Made by a program: the position numbers and the translations under genes. Shown here in pieces: positions 17,445 to 26,598 of a DNA stretch of 64,000 bases. This DNA comes from Poindextera sp036272595 (GTDB lineage: Bacteria; Pseudomonadota; Alphaproteobacteria; Caulobacterales; Caulobacteraceae). Location: contig DATAYM010000091.1 of the NCBI GenBank assembly GCA_036272595.1, forward strand, positions 31,115 through 95,114. The letters are read 5' to 3'. Position 1 is the first letter of the stretch, and the number at the start of each line of letters is the position of its first letter. The notes below the pieces were generated by a model, which was not told where the DNA came from, searched no databases, and saw only the letters and a program-made list of their open reading frames with translations.

Positions 17445-19733
17445 CTAGGCGGCGTTGGGCGGCGGTCGCCGGAACAGGAACGAAATCGGCTTGTCGGCGA
17501 CCGTCGCCGCGGCGGGATGGGCAAGCAGGAGCGCGCCGGGTGAGCCGGCCGAGGCGCTGACGACCTCGTCGCCGCGCGATCCCTGACCGAGCGTCGCGTC
17601 GGTGAACGGGTTCTGGTAGAGCCAGTCCCCGGTCTGGATTTCACCGGCGCCGCCGACATAGCCGCCATAGCCGTCGGCGCGGCCGACCCGGGCGACCTTC
17701 CGCGAGCCGGCGGTGAACTGCCCCTGCGTCGACTGGGCGGGCATGTAGAGCCGGGTGTTGAGCACGAAGAACACGCCGGCGCGGGGCTTGAACGCGTCGA
17801 ACAGGCTCGCCGCGCCGTCGCGGATCCGATGGTTGTTCCACAGATCGGCGACGACGGTCGCAAGGCCGGCGCCGCTGACCGACCGCACCCGGAAGATCGA
17901 ACGGCTGTCGCTGTCATAGATCAGGTCGCCCGGCGCCGGCCCGGCCAGCGCCTGCTGGGCGGCTGAGAGGCTGGCGAACCGCGCGGTCAGGCGGCCGCTC
18001 GACGGCGCGACCGCCGCCTCGACGATCACGTCCGCCCGGCTCTTGTCATAGGCCGTCCAGCGCACCGGGCAGAGTTCGGCCTGGCCCGGCGTTTCCCTCG
18101 GCTGCGCCAGTTGCGACCAGGCGCAGATCGGATAGGCCCGCCGGCCCGAAGCCGTCCGCCCGATCTCGCTGGGACCTTCATAATCGCCCGTATCGATATT
18201 GAAGACGCCGGTTCCCATGCTGAAAGCCTGCGGGCGCGCGGGGCCGAGGCTGGACGGCGTGAAGCAGATGCCGCCCGCCAGGGCGTCGTGGACCAGCTTG
18301 TCGCAAGCCAGCGGGCGCGCGTCGGGCACGGCGCCGCTGGTCGAGTGGACCTGGATCGTGCAGTTCTCGACCGTGTAGTAGGCGACGTCGCCGCCGAACA
18401 GCATCACGTTGGAGAAGTTGGCGAAATCGCAGTTGCGCAGCGCCACGGGATTGGGCGCCGCGGCGTCCAGGATCGTCGATGGGATTCCGCGCCAGGGACA
18501 GTCCTGCTGGGCGGAAAAATGAAACAGGTGGTCCTCGATCGCCAGCGGCGAGTCGGCCTCCGCGCCGGGATGGCCCCAGTTCCCGATGCGCCAGATGTTC
18601 TCCGAGTAGCAACCGGTGAACTTGAACGGCGCCGCGAAGGCCGCGCCGCCGATATCGAAGATCTGGATGCAGCTTTCCCAGGAGGTGGCGTCGGACGTGA
18701 AGTCGAGTTGGCCCTGGCGGCGTCCGTGCACGCTGTTGACCACCCCCGTATGGAAGAGCTGCGCGCTGCACTGGGCCAGCGAGACCTCGCGCCCCTGGCC
18801 GTCGCCGGCGCTGACCACATAGGCGCAAAGCTCGATCAGGCTGTTGCGCATGCGGATGAAGTCGCCGTTGCCCGACGCATCGCTGGGGTGGATCGCCAGC
18901 GCGACGACGAAGCCGCCGATGTAACAGTTCTCGATCAGCACGTCGGAGGAGAACGCCTTGTCGTACTGGCTCACCGGTCCAAGGAAGGCCGGATAGCGCA
19001 CCTCGGGATAGGCCTGACTGGGCTTGGCGCCGGAATAGGGGTCGATGGCGATGGCGGCGTAGGGGGCGTAGCGGCTGTCGGCATTGGGATGCAGGTCGGC
19101 GGCGAGCCAGTTGGCGAGGATCGTGTCGTCGGCGGCGGGCGTCCGGCCCATCAGGCCCCGGTCCAGGATCCAGCCGGCGTTGCAGCCCATCAGTCCGAGG
19201 TCGCGGATACGGCTCATGCGCGCGCCCTGGACGGCCAGGGCCGGACGGTCGGAGAAGCTGGCCAGGAGCAGCGAGCCGCCCATCTGTCCGCGATAGTTGG
19301 GGCCGTCGCCCTCCAGCGTCACGCTCTCGAAAGATCCCGCGCCGTAGCCAAGGTGCAGCACCTCGTCGATGCGATAGACGCCGGCCGGCAGGTAGACCGG
19401 CCGCCGCGCGCCATAGATGGCGAAGTCGATGGCGTTCTGGATGGCGGGGCTGTCGTCGGTTCCGCTGACCAGCCGAAAGGTCTTCGGGTCCGCGACGGCG
19501 TCGCCCCGGGCGCCGAAGGCCCTGGCGTTGACGCCGCGCGCATCGGGCGCGTAGCGCCAGCAGGCCCCGTCGGCGGACCGGAACCAGGCGCCGGCGTGCG
19601 GCGGGGGGGAGTCGGTTCGCTGATAGCTCCCATCGCCGCCGTCGCCCGGCCGCGCGAACCCGGCGGTGCGAACCAGCTGCACGTCGGGGCCGATCGCCGA
19701 TCGTGCGGCCGCCGATACGCTGTCGTAATCCAA
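17445..19733 (-). CDS. Right-handed beta-helix (pectate-lyase-superfamily-like) protein
   Basis: 762 aa. Near residue 70 it has ARAFGARGDAVADP, then DDSPAIQNAIDFA and RPVYLPAGVYRI, which is the start of the pectate lyase 3 / glycosyl hydrolase 28-type parallel beta-helix (epimerase/lyase family). Helix-like turns with repeated Asn and Gly continue to about 480, followed by a beta-rich C-terminal part. No signal peptide is visible at the chosen ATG, although the locus is for an exported glycan. It faces the exported protein gene at 19829 across 95 bases and converges on the dehydrogenase gene with a two-base gap. A glycan-modifying or degrading role is inferred; a structural role is possible. 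Confidence 0.7.
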   Translation of the reverse strand: MDYDSVSAAARSAIGPDVQLVRTAGFARPGDGGDGSYQRTDSPPPHAGAWFRSADGACWRYAPDARGVNARAFGARGDAVADPKTFRLVSGTDDSPAIQNAIDFAIYGARRPVYLPAGVYRIDEVLHLGYGAGSFESVTLEGDGPNYRGQMGGSLLLASFSDRPALAVQGARMSRIRDLGLMGCNAGWILDRGLMGRTPAADDTILANWLAADLHPNADSRYAPYAAIAIDPYSGAKPSQAYPEVRYPAFLGPVSQYDKAFSSDVLIENCYIGGFVVALAIHPSDASGNGDFIRMRNSLIELCAYVVSAGDGQGREVSLAQCSAQLFHTGVVNSVHGRRQGQLDFTSDATSWESCIQIFDIGGAAFAAPFKFTGCYSENIWRIGNWGHPGAEADSPLAIEDHLFHFSAQQDCPWRGIPSTILDAAAPNPVALRNCDFANFSNVMLFGGDVAYYTVENCTIQVHSTSGAVPDARPLACDKLVHDALAGGICFTPSSLGPARPQAFSMGTGVFNIDTGDYEGPSEIGRTASGRRAYPICAWSQLAQPRETPGQAELCPVRWTAYDKSRADVIVEAAVAPSSGRLTARFASLSAAQQALAGPAPGDLIYDSDSRSIFRVRSVSGAGLATVVADLWNNHRIRDGAASLFDAFKPRAGVFFVLNTRLYMPAQSTQGQFTAGSRKVARVGRADGYGGYVGGAGEIQTGDWLYQNPFTDATLGQGSRGDEVVSASAGSPGALLLAHPAAATVADKPISFLFRRPPPNAA

Positions 19734-19828
19734 GGAGCACCCGAAAGATCGAAGCCGTCGCCCCCGGCGCGAAACGAAGCAGCCCCCTTGATCGTTCCGC
19801 AGTGGGGCGTCTGGCTAAGGGCCACTCC

Positions 19829-20617
19829 ATGCATGGACTTGCTTCAATCGATCGCCGTCGTGCGCTCGCGGGCGGGGGGGCGGCGGCGCTGGCCTCCAGC
19901 CTGGTGGCGGCGCCCGCGGCCAACCACGCCCTGCATGCGCTCGCCGCCGGACCGGTGCGCCGCCGTGCGCCGCTCGCGCCGCGGCGGAGCATCGCCGTCG
20001 GACCCATGGCCGGGGCCTTGTCCGCCGCCGCCGGCGCCAGGATTCGTCGCCGGCTCGCGGACGCCCTGAGCGCCAGCGGTCATTTCGCGGTCGTGACCTG
20101 GCCGAAGCTCGCCTCGCCGCCGCAAGCCCAGCCAGCGCCGTCCGGCCATGCGCTTCTGCCGGCCGAATACCTGCTGACCGCCGAGATCGGCGGGCCCGGA
20201 GCCGGGAGCCGGACCGCCTGGAGCGGCATCCAGTTGCGCCTGATCGACGTCCGCAGCGGCGAGACGATGGAGAGGCTGGATGCGGCCGACGGCGAGCTGG
20301 TCGACCGGCTTGGCCTGGCCGTCGCCGGCCGCCCATGGCGGGCCCAGGTGGTCAGGGTCCTGGGCTCGCAGCTGTGGTTGGGCGCCGGACGCGCCGCCGG
20401 CGTGCGGGTCGGCGATCGGATGCGCCTGATGCGGGTTTGCGAAACCCTGTCCCCTGCCTCGGCGGGCGGCATGCTCGCGGAGAACGCCGTCGAACTCGGC
20501 CTGCTGACGGTCGCCCATCTCGAGGCCAGGGTCGCCGCCGGCCCCTATCGGCCGGTCCTCGACGTCAAGCCGGCGATCGGGGATTTTCTCATCCTGGCCG
20601 ACGCCGCGGGTTGGTGA
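19829..20617 (+). CDS. Exported protein with Tat-like signal, FlgT/CsgG-like features, function unknown
   Basis: 262 aa. The N-terminus IDRRRALAGGGAAALASSL resembles a twin-arginine signal, cleaved perhaps near residue 30. The mature part begins with RSIAVGPMAGALSAAAG and alternates helices and strands (YLLTAEIGG, IQLRLIDVRSGE). It ends in a segment (WRAQVVRVLGSQLWLGAG, then AAGVRVGDRMRLMRV) that recalls the C-terminal domain of FlgT and the nucleotide-independent fold of CsgG-type proteins. The similarity is by eye only. It lies in the glycan locus upstream of the FkbM methyltransferase, two bases apart, so the two are probably co-expressed. The start was chosen because it places the signal at the N-terminus. 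Confidence 0.6.
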   Translation: MHGLASIDRRRALAGGGAAALASSLVAAPAANHALHALAAGPVRRRAPLAPRRSIAVGPMAGALSAAAGARIRRRLADALSASGHFAVVTWPKLASPPQAQPAPSGHALLPAEYLLTAEIGGPGAGSRTAWSGIQLRLIDVRSGETMERLDAADGELVDRLGLAVAGRPWRAQVVRVLGSQLWLGAGRAAGVRVGDRMRLMRVCETLSPASAGGMLAENAVELGLLTVAHLEARVAAGPYRPVLDVKPAIGDFLILADAAGW

Positions 20618-20619
20618 GC

Positions 20620-21306
20620 ATGCTGCGCGGGATCGTCGAGAGGCTGGTTCGGAACCGTCGGATCAAGCGGCGGCTGCCGAACGGCGTGGAGATTTACGTC
20701 TCGCCCGACAGCCAGCTCAAATACTTGCGGCGGACCTTCGATGTCGATCTAATCCAGCTCGCCGCCGAATGGGTCACGCCGGAGTCCTGCGTCTGGGATA
20801 TCGGTGCGAACTGCGGCGTCTTCGCGTTCTCGTGCATCGGCGCCAGGCAGATCGTCGCCGTGGAAGCCGACCCGTTCCTCTGCAACCTTCTGATCGACTC
20901 GGCGGCGCTCGGCGGGCGCGACGTTGACGTGGTGGCGGCGGCCATCTCAGGCTCCCCGGGCCTGGCCGGGTTTTCGATTGCTCAACGCGGACGCGCCTCC
21001 AACCACCTGAGCACCGCCGGCGGCCGAAGTCAGGCCGGCGGATCACGCGGGCGGCTGACGGTGCCCATCGTCACGCTTGATGATCTGCTCACCCGGTTTT
21101 CCGCACCCAGCTTTGTGAAGATCGATGTCGAGGGCGCCGAAGTCGGCGTCCTCCAGGGCGGCCGCAGAATCCTCGAAGAATGCCGCCCCATCATATATTT
21201 CGAGGCTGACGACGATACCTATGTCGCCTGCGCCGATATACTGAAGACAGCGGGTTATCGCATCGCCCCAGGAACCGGCATGAACTGGATCGCCTCGCCG
21301 GCCTAG
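20620..21306 (+). CDS. FkbM-family SAM-dependent methyltransferase
   Basis: 228 aa. Motif I is VWDIGANCGVFAF (about 58), followed by VAVEADPFLCNLL and the family's characteristic FVKIDVEGAEVGVLQGG (about 165). FkbM-type enzymes O-methylate hydroxyls of small molecules or sugars using S-adenosylmethionine. Position at the end of the glycan locus suggests methylation of the polysaccharide. An in-frame GTG at 20614 overlaps the previous stop and is an alternative start, adding two residues. No signal peptide. Confidence 0.85.
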   Translation: MLRGIVERLVRNRRIKRRLPNGVEIYVSPDSQLKYLRRTFDVDLIQLAAEWVTPESCVWDIGANCGVFAFSCIGARQIVAVEADPFLCNLLIDSAALGGRDVDVVAAAISGSPGLAGFSIAQRGRASNHLSTAGGRSQAGGSRGRLTVPIVTLDDLLTRFSAPSFVKIDVEGAEVGVLQGGRRILEECRPIIYFEADDDTYVACADILKTAGYRIAPGTGMNWIASPA

Positions 21307-21425
21307 TGTACAGGCATGGCCGCCGAACTGACGGCAGCGTTGCTGGACGCGCCAGGAGCCTGGTGAAAGTGGCGATTCATCGTGGAACGTCGCAAAGTCG
21401 CGCCGCGTTCGAGACAGCTGGAAAA

Positions 21426-22427
21426 GTGACTGAGTTTCAAGCACATAGATTGTCCGTGGCCCCGATGATGGACTGGACCGACCGGCATTGCCGGCGGCTG
21501 CATCGGTCGCTGTCGGCGCATGCGCGGCTCTATACCGAGATGCTGACCGCCCAGGCGGTGATCCATGGCGACCGGGCCAGGCTGCTGGCCGGTGATCCGG
21601 CGGACGGGCCGGTGGCGCTGCAGCTCGGCGGCGCCGATCCGGCGCAGGTGGCGGAGGCGGCGCGGATCGGCGCGGGGTTCGGCTATGACGAGATCAACCT
21701 GAACGTCGGCTGCCCGTCGGACCGGGTGCAGAGCGGCCGCTTCGGCGCCTGCCTGATGCGCGAGCCGGAGCTGGTGGCCGCGTGCATGGCCGAGGTCCTG
21801 GCCGCCGTCTGCGTGCCGGCGACGGTCAAGTGCCGGCTGGGGGTCGACGACCAGGACCCCGAGGCGGGCCTGTTCCGCCTGGTCGAACTTTGCGCCGCCG
21901 CCGGGGTGACCACCTTTATCGTGCATGCGCGCAAGGCCTGGCTGCAGGGCCTGTCGCCGAAGCAGAACCGCGACGTCCCGCCGCTCGACTACGGCCTGGT
22001 CTACCGGCTGAAGGCCGAGCGGCCGGACCTGACCGTCGTCCTCAATGGCGGTGTTGGCTCGCTGGACGAGGCGCAGGCGCATCTGGCCCATGTCGACGGC
22101 GTCATGCTGGGCCGCGCCGCCTACCATGAGCCGGGCCTGCTCGGCCTGGTCGACCGGCGGCTGTTCGATCCCGCCGCGCCGGAGGTGGACGGCTTCGAGG
22201 CCGTGGCCCGCTACCGTGGCCACATCGCCCGCGAACGGGCGCGCGGGACCAGCCTGCACACCCTGATCAAGCCCATGCTCGGCCTGTTCCACGGCGCGCC
22301 GGGCGCGCGGGCCTGGCGGCGCATCCTGACGGTGGAGTCCACCGCTCGCGATGCGGGCCTGGAGGTGGTGGACCGGGCCCTCGATGCGCTGCGCACCGCC
22401 GCCGAGCGGCGGCTGGAGCCGGCCTAG
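21426..22427 (+). CDS. dusA: tRNA-dihydrouridine synthase A
   Basis: 333 aa from a GTG start. The FMN-binding barrel shows LSVAPMMDWTDRHCR at the N-terminus, LQLGGADP, NLNVGCPSDRVQSGRFGACLM with the catalytic cysteine (about 100), VKCRLGVDD, HARKAWLQGLSPKQNR and LNGGV. These match the DusA subfamily, which reduces uridines in the D-loop of tRNA with NADPH. The GTG at 21426 is used because the family begins only a few residues before SVAPMMDWTD; the open frame upstream to 21306 is not conserved-looking. This gene ends the glycan region. Confidence 0.93.
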   Translation: MTEFQAHRLSVAPMMDWTDRHCRRLHRSLSAHARLYTEMLTAQAVIHGDRARLLAGDPADGPVALQLGGADPAQVAEAARIGAGFGYDEINLNVGCPSDRVQSGRFGACLMREPELVAACMAEVLAAVCVPATVKCRLGVDDQDPEAGLFRLVELCAAAGVTTFIVHARKAWLQGLSPKQNRDVPPLDYGLVYRLKAERPDLTVVLNGGVGSLDEAQAHLAHVDGVMLGRAAYHEPGLLGLVDRRLFDPAAPEVDGFEAVARYRGHIARERARGTSLHTLIKPMLGLFHGAPGARAWRRILTVESTARDAGLEVVDRALDALRTAAERRLEPA

Positions 22428-22447
22428 CCGCCCGTCGGCGGCGACGA

Positions 22448-23527
22448 TCAGGGCCGGCCGGACTCGATGACCACCTTTATCTCGGAGTCCGGGCGCCGCA
22501 GGGCCTCGAACGCATCCGCGACTCCGCCGCGGCCGACCACCGTCGAGCCCATCGCGTCCACGTCGATGCGTCCTTCGGCGATGTCCTTCAGCGTCATCGC
22601 GAACTCGCGGACGCCATAGGCGGCGACGAAGCGCAGGAGCAGGCGCTTGTTGATCGCGGTCATCGGCTCGAACCGGTCCTGCTCCATGCAGACGCCGACC
22701 ACGACGATCTGCGCGCCCGGCGCGACCGCCTCGATCACCCCGTGCAGCACGCCGGGCGCCCCGACGCACTCGAACACCACCGGCTTGCGCAGCTTGCGGC
22801 CGATCTCGGCCGCCGCCTCGCGCTCGACGATCGGAATCCACGCCCCCATCGCCGTCCAGTGCGCATGCGGCGACTCCATGGACGGATCGACGACGACGTC
22901 GGCGCCCAGCCGCTCGGCGGCGCGCCGGCGCGCGGGGGAGAAGTCGGCCGCGACGATCGGGCCAAGGCCGCGCGCCTTCAGCGCCGCGATGACGGCCAGG
23001 CCCACCGGCCCGCAACCGATCACCATGGCCACGCTATCGGCGTCGATATCGGCCTGCGCCACCGCGTGGGCGCCGACGGCGAAGGGCTCGACCAAGGCCG
23101 CCTGGCGATCGTCGAGATGGTCCGGGACCGCCATCAGCATCGAGGCGTCGACACAGAGCCTTTCCCCGTAGCCGCCTGGAAAGCGAGGCGAGAAACCGAC
23201 CGTCTCGCGTCCGGCGGGACCGGTCGCGTAGGGCAGCGCGACCACCCGGGTTCCCGGTTCGAAGGGTCCGCGACCGCCGCCGCCGTAGGCCAGCACCTCG
23301 CCACAGAACTCGTGTCCGAAGACGATGTCCTTGCCGGGCGCGATCGCCGAGGTCCGGCCGGCCTTGGCGGCGAGCTCCGCATGGCGATCGGCGTAGAGAT
23401 GGACATGCAGGTCGGAGCCGCAGATGCCGCAGGCGAGGGTGCGCAGCAGCGCCTGGCCGGGTCCCGGGACCGGGTCCTCGATCTCGGTGCAGACCAGGCT
23501 TGAGGCGCGTCGAACCACGGCGTGCAT
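22448..23527 (-). CDS. Zinc-dependent medium-chain alcohol dehydrogenase
   Basis: 359 aa. The catalytic zinc ligands are visible as CGICGSDLH (about 33) and GHEFCGEV (about 72). The NAD(P) fold has VIGCGPVGLAVIAAL (about 168). The four-cysteine structural zinc loop of classical enzymes is not present, and the loop around ALPYATGPAGRE lies in its place. The family oxidises secondary alcohols or polyols, including threonine and sorbitol dehydrogenase relatives. The start codon abuts the TAG of the tartrate-type dehydrogenase gene upstream, so the two are one operon. Substrate unknown. Confidence 0.87.
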   Translation of the reverse strand: MHAVVRRASSLVCTEIEDPVPGPGQALLRTLACGICGSDLHVHLYADRHAELAAKAGRTSAIAPGKDIVFGHEFCGEVLAYGGGGRGPFEPGTRVVALPYATGPAGRETVGFSPRFPGGYGERLCVDASMLMAVPDHLDDRQAALVEPFAVGAHAVAQADIDADSVAMVIGCGPVGLAVIAALKARGLGPIVAADFSPARRRAAERLGADVVVDPSMESPHAHWTAMGAWIPIVEREAAAEIGRKLRKPVVFECVGAPGVLHGVIEAVAPGAQIVVVGVCMEQDRFEPMTAINKRLLLRFVAAYGVREFAMTLKDIAEGRIDVDAMGSTVVGRGGVADAFEALRRPDSEIKVVIESGRP

Positions 23528-24604
23528 CTAGCTCTCTCCCTTCAGGATTCGCTGGGTGATGGCGGCGCCGAGTTCGCGGGTGCTCGCCGCGCCGCCCATG
23601 TCCGGCGTCAACGGCGCCCCCGGCGTGGTCAAGGTCGCTTCGATGGCCGACAGGATGGCCGCGCCCGCCTCCGGCTCGCCGAGATGCTCCAGCATCATCG
23701 CCGCCGACCAGATCTGTCCGATCGGATTGGCGACGCCCTGGCCGGCGATGTCGGGCGCGGAGCCGTGCACCGGCTCGAACATCGAGGGATGGCGCCGCTC
23801 CGGATTGATGTTGGCCGACGGCGCCACCGCGATGGTCCCGGTCAGGCCGGACCCGAGGTCGGAGAGGATGTCGCCGAACAGGTTGCTGGCCACTACCACT
23901 TCGAAGCGCTGAGGCTGCAGGGCGAAGCGCGCCGCCAGTATGTCGATGTGGTGCTGCTCGGTGGCGATGTCCGGATAGCGAGCGGCGATCTCGGCGAAGC
24001 GTTCGTCCCAGTAGGGCATCGAGTGGTAGAGGCCGTTCGACTTGGTGGCCGAGGCGACACGGCTCTTGCCGCGGCGGCGGGCCAGCTCGAAGGCGTAGGT
24101 CATCACCCGCTCGCAGCCGTGGCGGGTGAAGACCGCCGTCTGCAGCATCATTTCACGCGGGCCGCCCTCGAACTGCAGTCCGCCGATCTGGGAATATTCG
24201 CCTTCGCTGTTCTCGCGCACGATCCAGAAATCGATGTCGCCCAACGCGACCCCGGCCAGGGGCGAGCGGACGCCCGGCAGCAGGCGCACCGGGCGCAGGT
24301 TGACGTATTGATCGAAACTGCGCCGGATCGGGATGAGCAGGCCCCACAGCGAGACGTGGTCCGGCACCCCCGGAAACCCCACTGCGCCCAGGAATATGGC
24401 GTCGTGGTCGGCCAGCCGCGCCAGGCCGTCGGACGGCATCATCGCGCCGGTGGCCTTGTAGGTTTCGCAGCTCCAGTCGAACGGCCGCGCCTCCACCTCG
24501 AATCCGAACTGACTGGCGGCGGCCGAGAGCGCGTCCAACCCCTCGGCCATCACCTCGCGACCGATGCCGTCCCCGGGGATCACCGCGATCCGGTATCGCT
24601 TCAT
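23528..24604 (-). CDS. Tartrate dehydrogenase/decarboxylase-like (isopropylmalate dehydrogenase family)
   Basis: 358 aa. The family landmarks are IPGDGIGREV at the N-terminus, RENSEGEYSQIGG (about 135), TKSNGLYHSMPYW (about 190), ASNLFGDILSDL (about 240) and EPVHGSAPDIAG (about 280). The spacing and the DHVSLWGLLIPIRR segment resemble tartrate or D-malate dehydrogenases more than leucine-pathway LeuB. The reaction would be NAD-dependent oxidation and decarboxylation of a 2-hydroxy diacid. It sits between the aldolase and the alcohol dehydrogenase, downstream of operator site A, which suggests a shared pathway. Confidence 0.85.
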   Translation of the reverse strand: MKRYRIAVIPGDGIGREVMAEGLDALSAAASQFGFEVEARPFDWSCETYKATGAMMPSDGLARLADHDAIFLGAVGFPGVPDHVSLWGLLIPIRRSFDQYVNLRPVRLLPGVRSPLAGVALGDIDFWIVRENSEGEYSQIGGLQFEGGPREMMLQTAVFTRHGCERVMTYAFELARRRGKSRVASATKSNGLYHSMPYWDERFAEIAARYPDIATEQHHIDILAARFALQPQRFEVVVASNLFGDILSDLGSGLTGTIAVAPSANINPERRHPSMFEPVHGSAPDIAGQGVANPIGQIWSAAMMLEHLGEPEAGAAILSAIEATLTTPGAPLTPDMGGAASTRELGAAITQRILKGES

Positions 24605-24641
24605 GCGCCGCGGCTCGCGCGGGAGGCGGGCGAGGGCGCCG

Positions 24642-25385
24642 TCATCGCCAGTGGTCCGAATTCATCCGTTCGAGTTTCCGCAGCATGGCGGGCCAGAGAT
24701 ACTGGTCCGCCACCGGTTGCGGATCGGCCGCGCCTTGCTCGCGCGTCACCTGGCGCACGGCTTGGTTCGGCACGGTCAGCGGCCGGCCCCCCGCCAGCGC
24801 CGCGATCTGCATTTCGCAGGCGCGCTCCAGCCGGTACATGCGCTGGAAAGCCGTGGCGATGCTGGGCCCGCAGGTCAGAGCGCCATGGTTGCGCAGCAGC
24901 ATGAAGCTCAGCGAGCCGAGATCGGCCACCAGCCGCGGGCGCTCGTCGTGGTCGAAGGCGACGCCTTCATAGTCGTGGTAGGCGAGCTGGTCGCAGATCA
25001 GCATCGCCTCCTGGTGGAGCGGCAAGAGGCCCTCCTGCTGGCAGGAGACGCCGGTGTTGGCCACCGTGTGCAGGTGGATGACGCAGTGGGCGTCCTCGCG
25101 CGCGGCGTGGACCGCCGAATGGATGGTGAACCCGGCCGTGTTGATCAGGTAGGGGGAGGGGGCGACGATCTCGCCGGCCAGGTCCACCTTCACCAACGAC
25201 GAGGCCGTCACCTCCTCGAACAGCAGGCCGAAGGGGTTGAGCAGGAAATGGTGCTCAGGGCCGGGAATGCGCACCGAAAGGTGGGTGTAGAGCAGGTCGT
25301 CCCAGCCCATCAGCGCCACCAGCCGGTAGCAGGCCGCCAGGTCGCGGCGCAGCCCGGCCTCCGCTTCGCTGATCTCCCCGGACAC
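24642..25385 (-). CDS. Class II aldolase/adducin-domain protein
   Basis: 247 aa. The fold signatures are MGWDDLLYTHLSVRIPG near the N-terminus, the metal-binding HLHTVANTG (about 100) and LLRNHGALTCG (about 165). Family members include fuculose-phosphate aldolase and decarboxylating or dehydratase relatives, so the exact reaction is not fixed. A strong AAGGAGG ribosome site lies just before the ATG, and an 18-bp AT-rich operator-like palindrome (25400-25417) overlaps the leader. This is the first gene of a three-gene minus-strand operon with the two dehydrogenases. Confidence 0.88.
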   Translation of the reverse strand: MSGEISEAEAGLRRDLAACYRLVALMGWDDLLYTHLSVRIPGPEHHFLLNPFGLLFEEVTASSLVKVDLAGEIVAPSPYLINTAGFTIHSAVHAAREDAHCVIHLHTVANTGVSCQQEGLLPLHQEAMLICDQLAYHDYEGVAFDHDERPRLVADLGSLSFMLLRNHGALTCGPSIATAFQRMYRLERACEMQIAALAGGRPLTVPNQAVRQVTREQGAADPQPVADQYLWPAMLRKLERMNSDHWR

Positions 25386-25399
25386 GGCTTCCTCCTTAA

Positions 25400-25417
25400 A
25401 TAGTGTAATAATACTAT
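25400..25417. promoter_or_regulatory. Operator-like site A
   Basis: ATAGTGTAATAATACTAT, an inverted repeat with ATAGT/ACTAT arms (14 of 18 positions self-complementary). It lies 15-32 bases upstream of the aldolase ATG, next to the ribosome site. It is the best-formed member of a six-site family in this island. Confidence 0.6.
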
Positions 25418-25457
25418 CGATACGACGCTATATTGCAAGCGCGAGTCCGGCTCGCTC

Positions 25458-26492
25458 CTACAGCGCCGCGAACCGGGCGAGGTGGCTGGCGGTGTCGCGA
25501 CTGATCTCCGGGCAGGCGAGGGCGAAGATCTCGGTGGCGTGCAGCGTGCCCATCACCTGCCGGCACCGGGCGGACGCGCCGGCGGCAAGCAGGCGGCGGT
25601 AGAAGGCGACGCCCTCGTCGCGCAGGGGATCGCACTCGTTGACGCTGATCACGGTGGGTGGGAAGCCCTTCAGATCCTCGTCGGAGGCGAAGGCCGGCCA
25701 GGCCAGCGGGTTCTTGTCGTTGAATGCCTCGATGCCATAGGCCATGGCGGCGCGATTGTTGTGCAGGTCGGCGAAGAGGCCGAAGTTCTCCTGCGAAGAC
25801 GGATACTGCGCCTGCGGCCAGAGACCGGCGATATAGGGGCAAAGCGCGTAGAGGCCCTTGATCAGGTGAAGCTGGCCTTCCCGCTTCAGCTTGAGCCCGG
25901 CGGCCAGGGTCAGATTGCCGCCGCCGCTCTCGCCGGCGACGACGATCCGCGCCGCATCGACGCCCAGTGACGCCGCGTTGGCGTGCAGCCATTTGACTCC
26001 GGACACACAGTCGTTGAGGCCCGCCGGGAACGGCGCCACCTCCGGCGCCGACGAGGCCTGCAGGGCGTTGCGGAAATCGATCATCGCCACCGCCACGCCC
26101 TCGGCCGCCAGCATCCGGGCCCAGGCCCGGTACTGGCCGTCGAACGCCGAGAGGGACGTCATCCCGCCGCCATGCAGATAGGCGACGCAGGCCAGGGTCT
26201 CAGCGTTGTCGGGCCGGGTGAACAGCACCTTGATGCGGTTGCCGTCCGGCCGGGAGGTGAACTCGAGCGTGCTGATGGCCAGGCCTTTGGAGGGCGCCGT
26301 CTCCTCGTTGTCGACGGGGCCGAAGATGGCCGCCATCTGGGCGATCCCGTCGCGCGCGGCCTCAGACTGCTGCTCTTCCAGCAGCTGTTCGCGGCTCGCC
26401 GCATCGCCGGCGCTCGGTGGGGTGGGGAAGTGGCCGAAGATGGCCTTTATGCGGGGATCGACCCGCGGATCCTGCATGAGCTTGTCGGGCAT
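25458..26492 (-). CDS. Alpha/beta hydrolase, hormone-sensitive-lipase family
   Basis: 344 aa. The oxyanion motif HGGGMTS (about 107), the nucleophile elbow GESGGGN (about 190), the acid region SVNECDPLRDEG (about 280) and the histidine in MGTLHATEIF (about 315) form a complete HSL-type catalytic set. No signal peptide, so cytoplasmic. Such enzymes hydrolyse esters or lactones. Divergent from the dioxygenase gene across a region carrying operator-like site B. It may release an acid from an imported ester, which is inference from context. Confidence 0.9.
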   Translation of the reverse strand: MPDKLMQDPRVDPRIKAIFGHFPTPPSAGDAASREQLLEEQQSEAARDGIAQMAAIFGPVDNEETAPSKGLAISTLEFTSRPDGNRIKVLFTRPDNAETLACVAYLHGGGMTSLSAFDGQYRAWARMLAAEGVAVAMIDFRNALQASSAPEVAPFPAGLNDCVSGVKWLHANAASLGVDAARIVVAGESGGGNLTLAAGLKLKREGQLHLIKGLYALCPYIAGLWPQAQYPSSQENFGLFADLHNNRAAMAYGIEAFNDKNPLAWPAFASDEDLKGFPPTVISVNECDPLRDEGVAFYRRLLAAGASARCRQVMGTLHATEIFALACPEISRDTASHLARFAAL

Positions 26493-26548
26493 CGGTTCGC
26501 TCCCCGTGTCGCGTCCAGCATCCTATGGGCGGTTGGCGCCCGTTGTAT

Positions 26549-26566
26549 ATAGTGTAATAAATGGCA
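26549..26566. promoter_or_regulatory. Operator-like site B
   Basis: ATAGTGTAATAAATGGCA in the divergent gap between the hydrolase and the dioxygenase. The first 12 bases are identical to site A; the right arm is degenerate. It could serve both divergent promoters. Confidence 0.5.
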
Positions 26567-26598
26567 TCAAGCGCGTGTGAGCGCATTGGGAGGATGCC

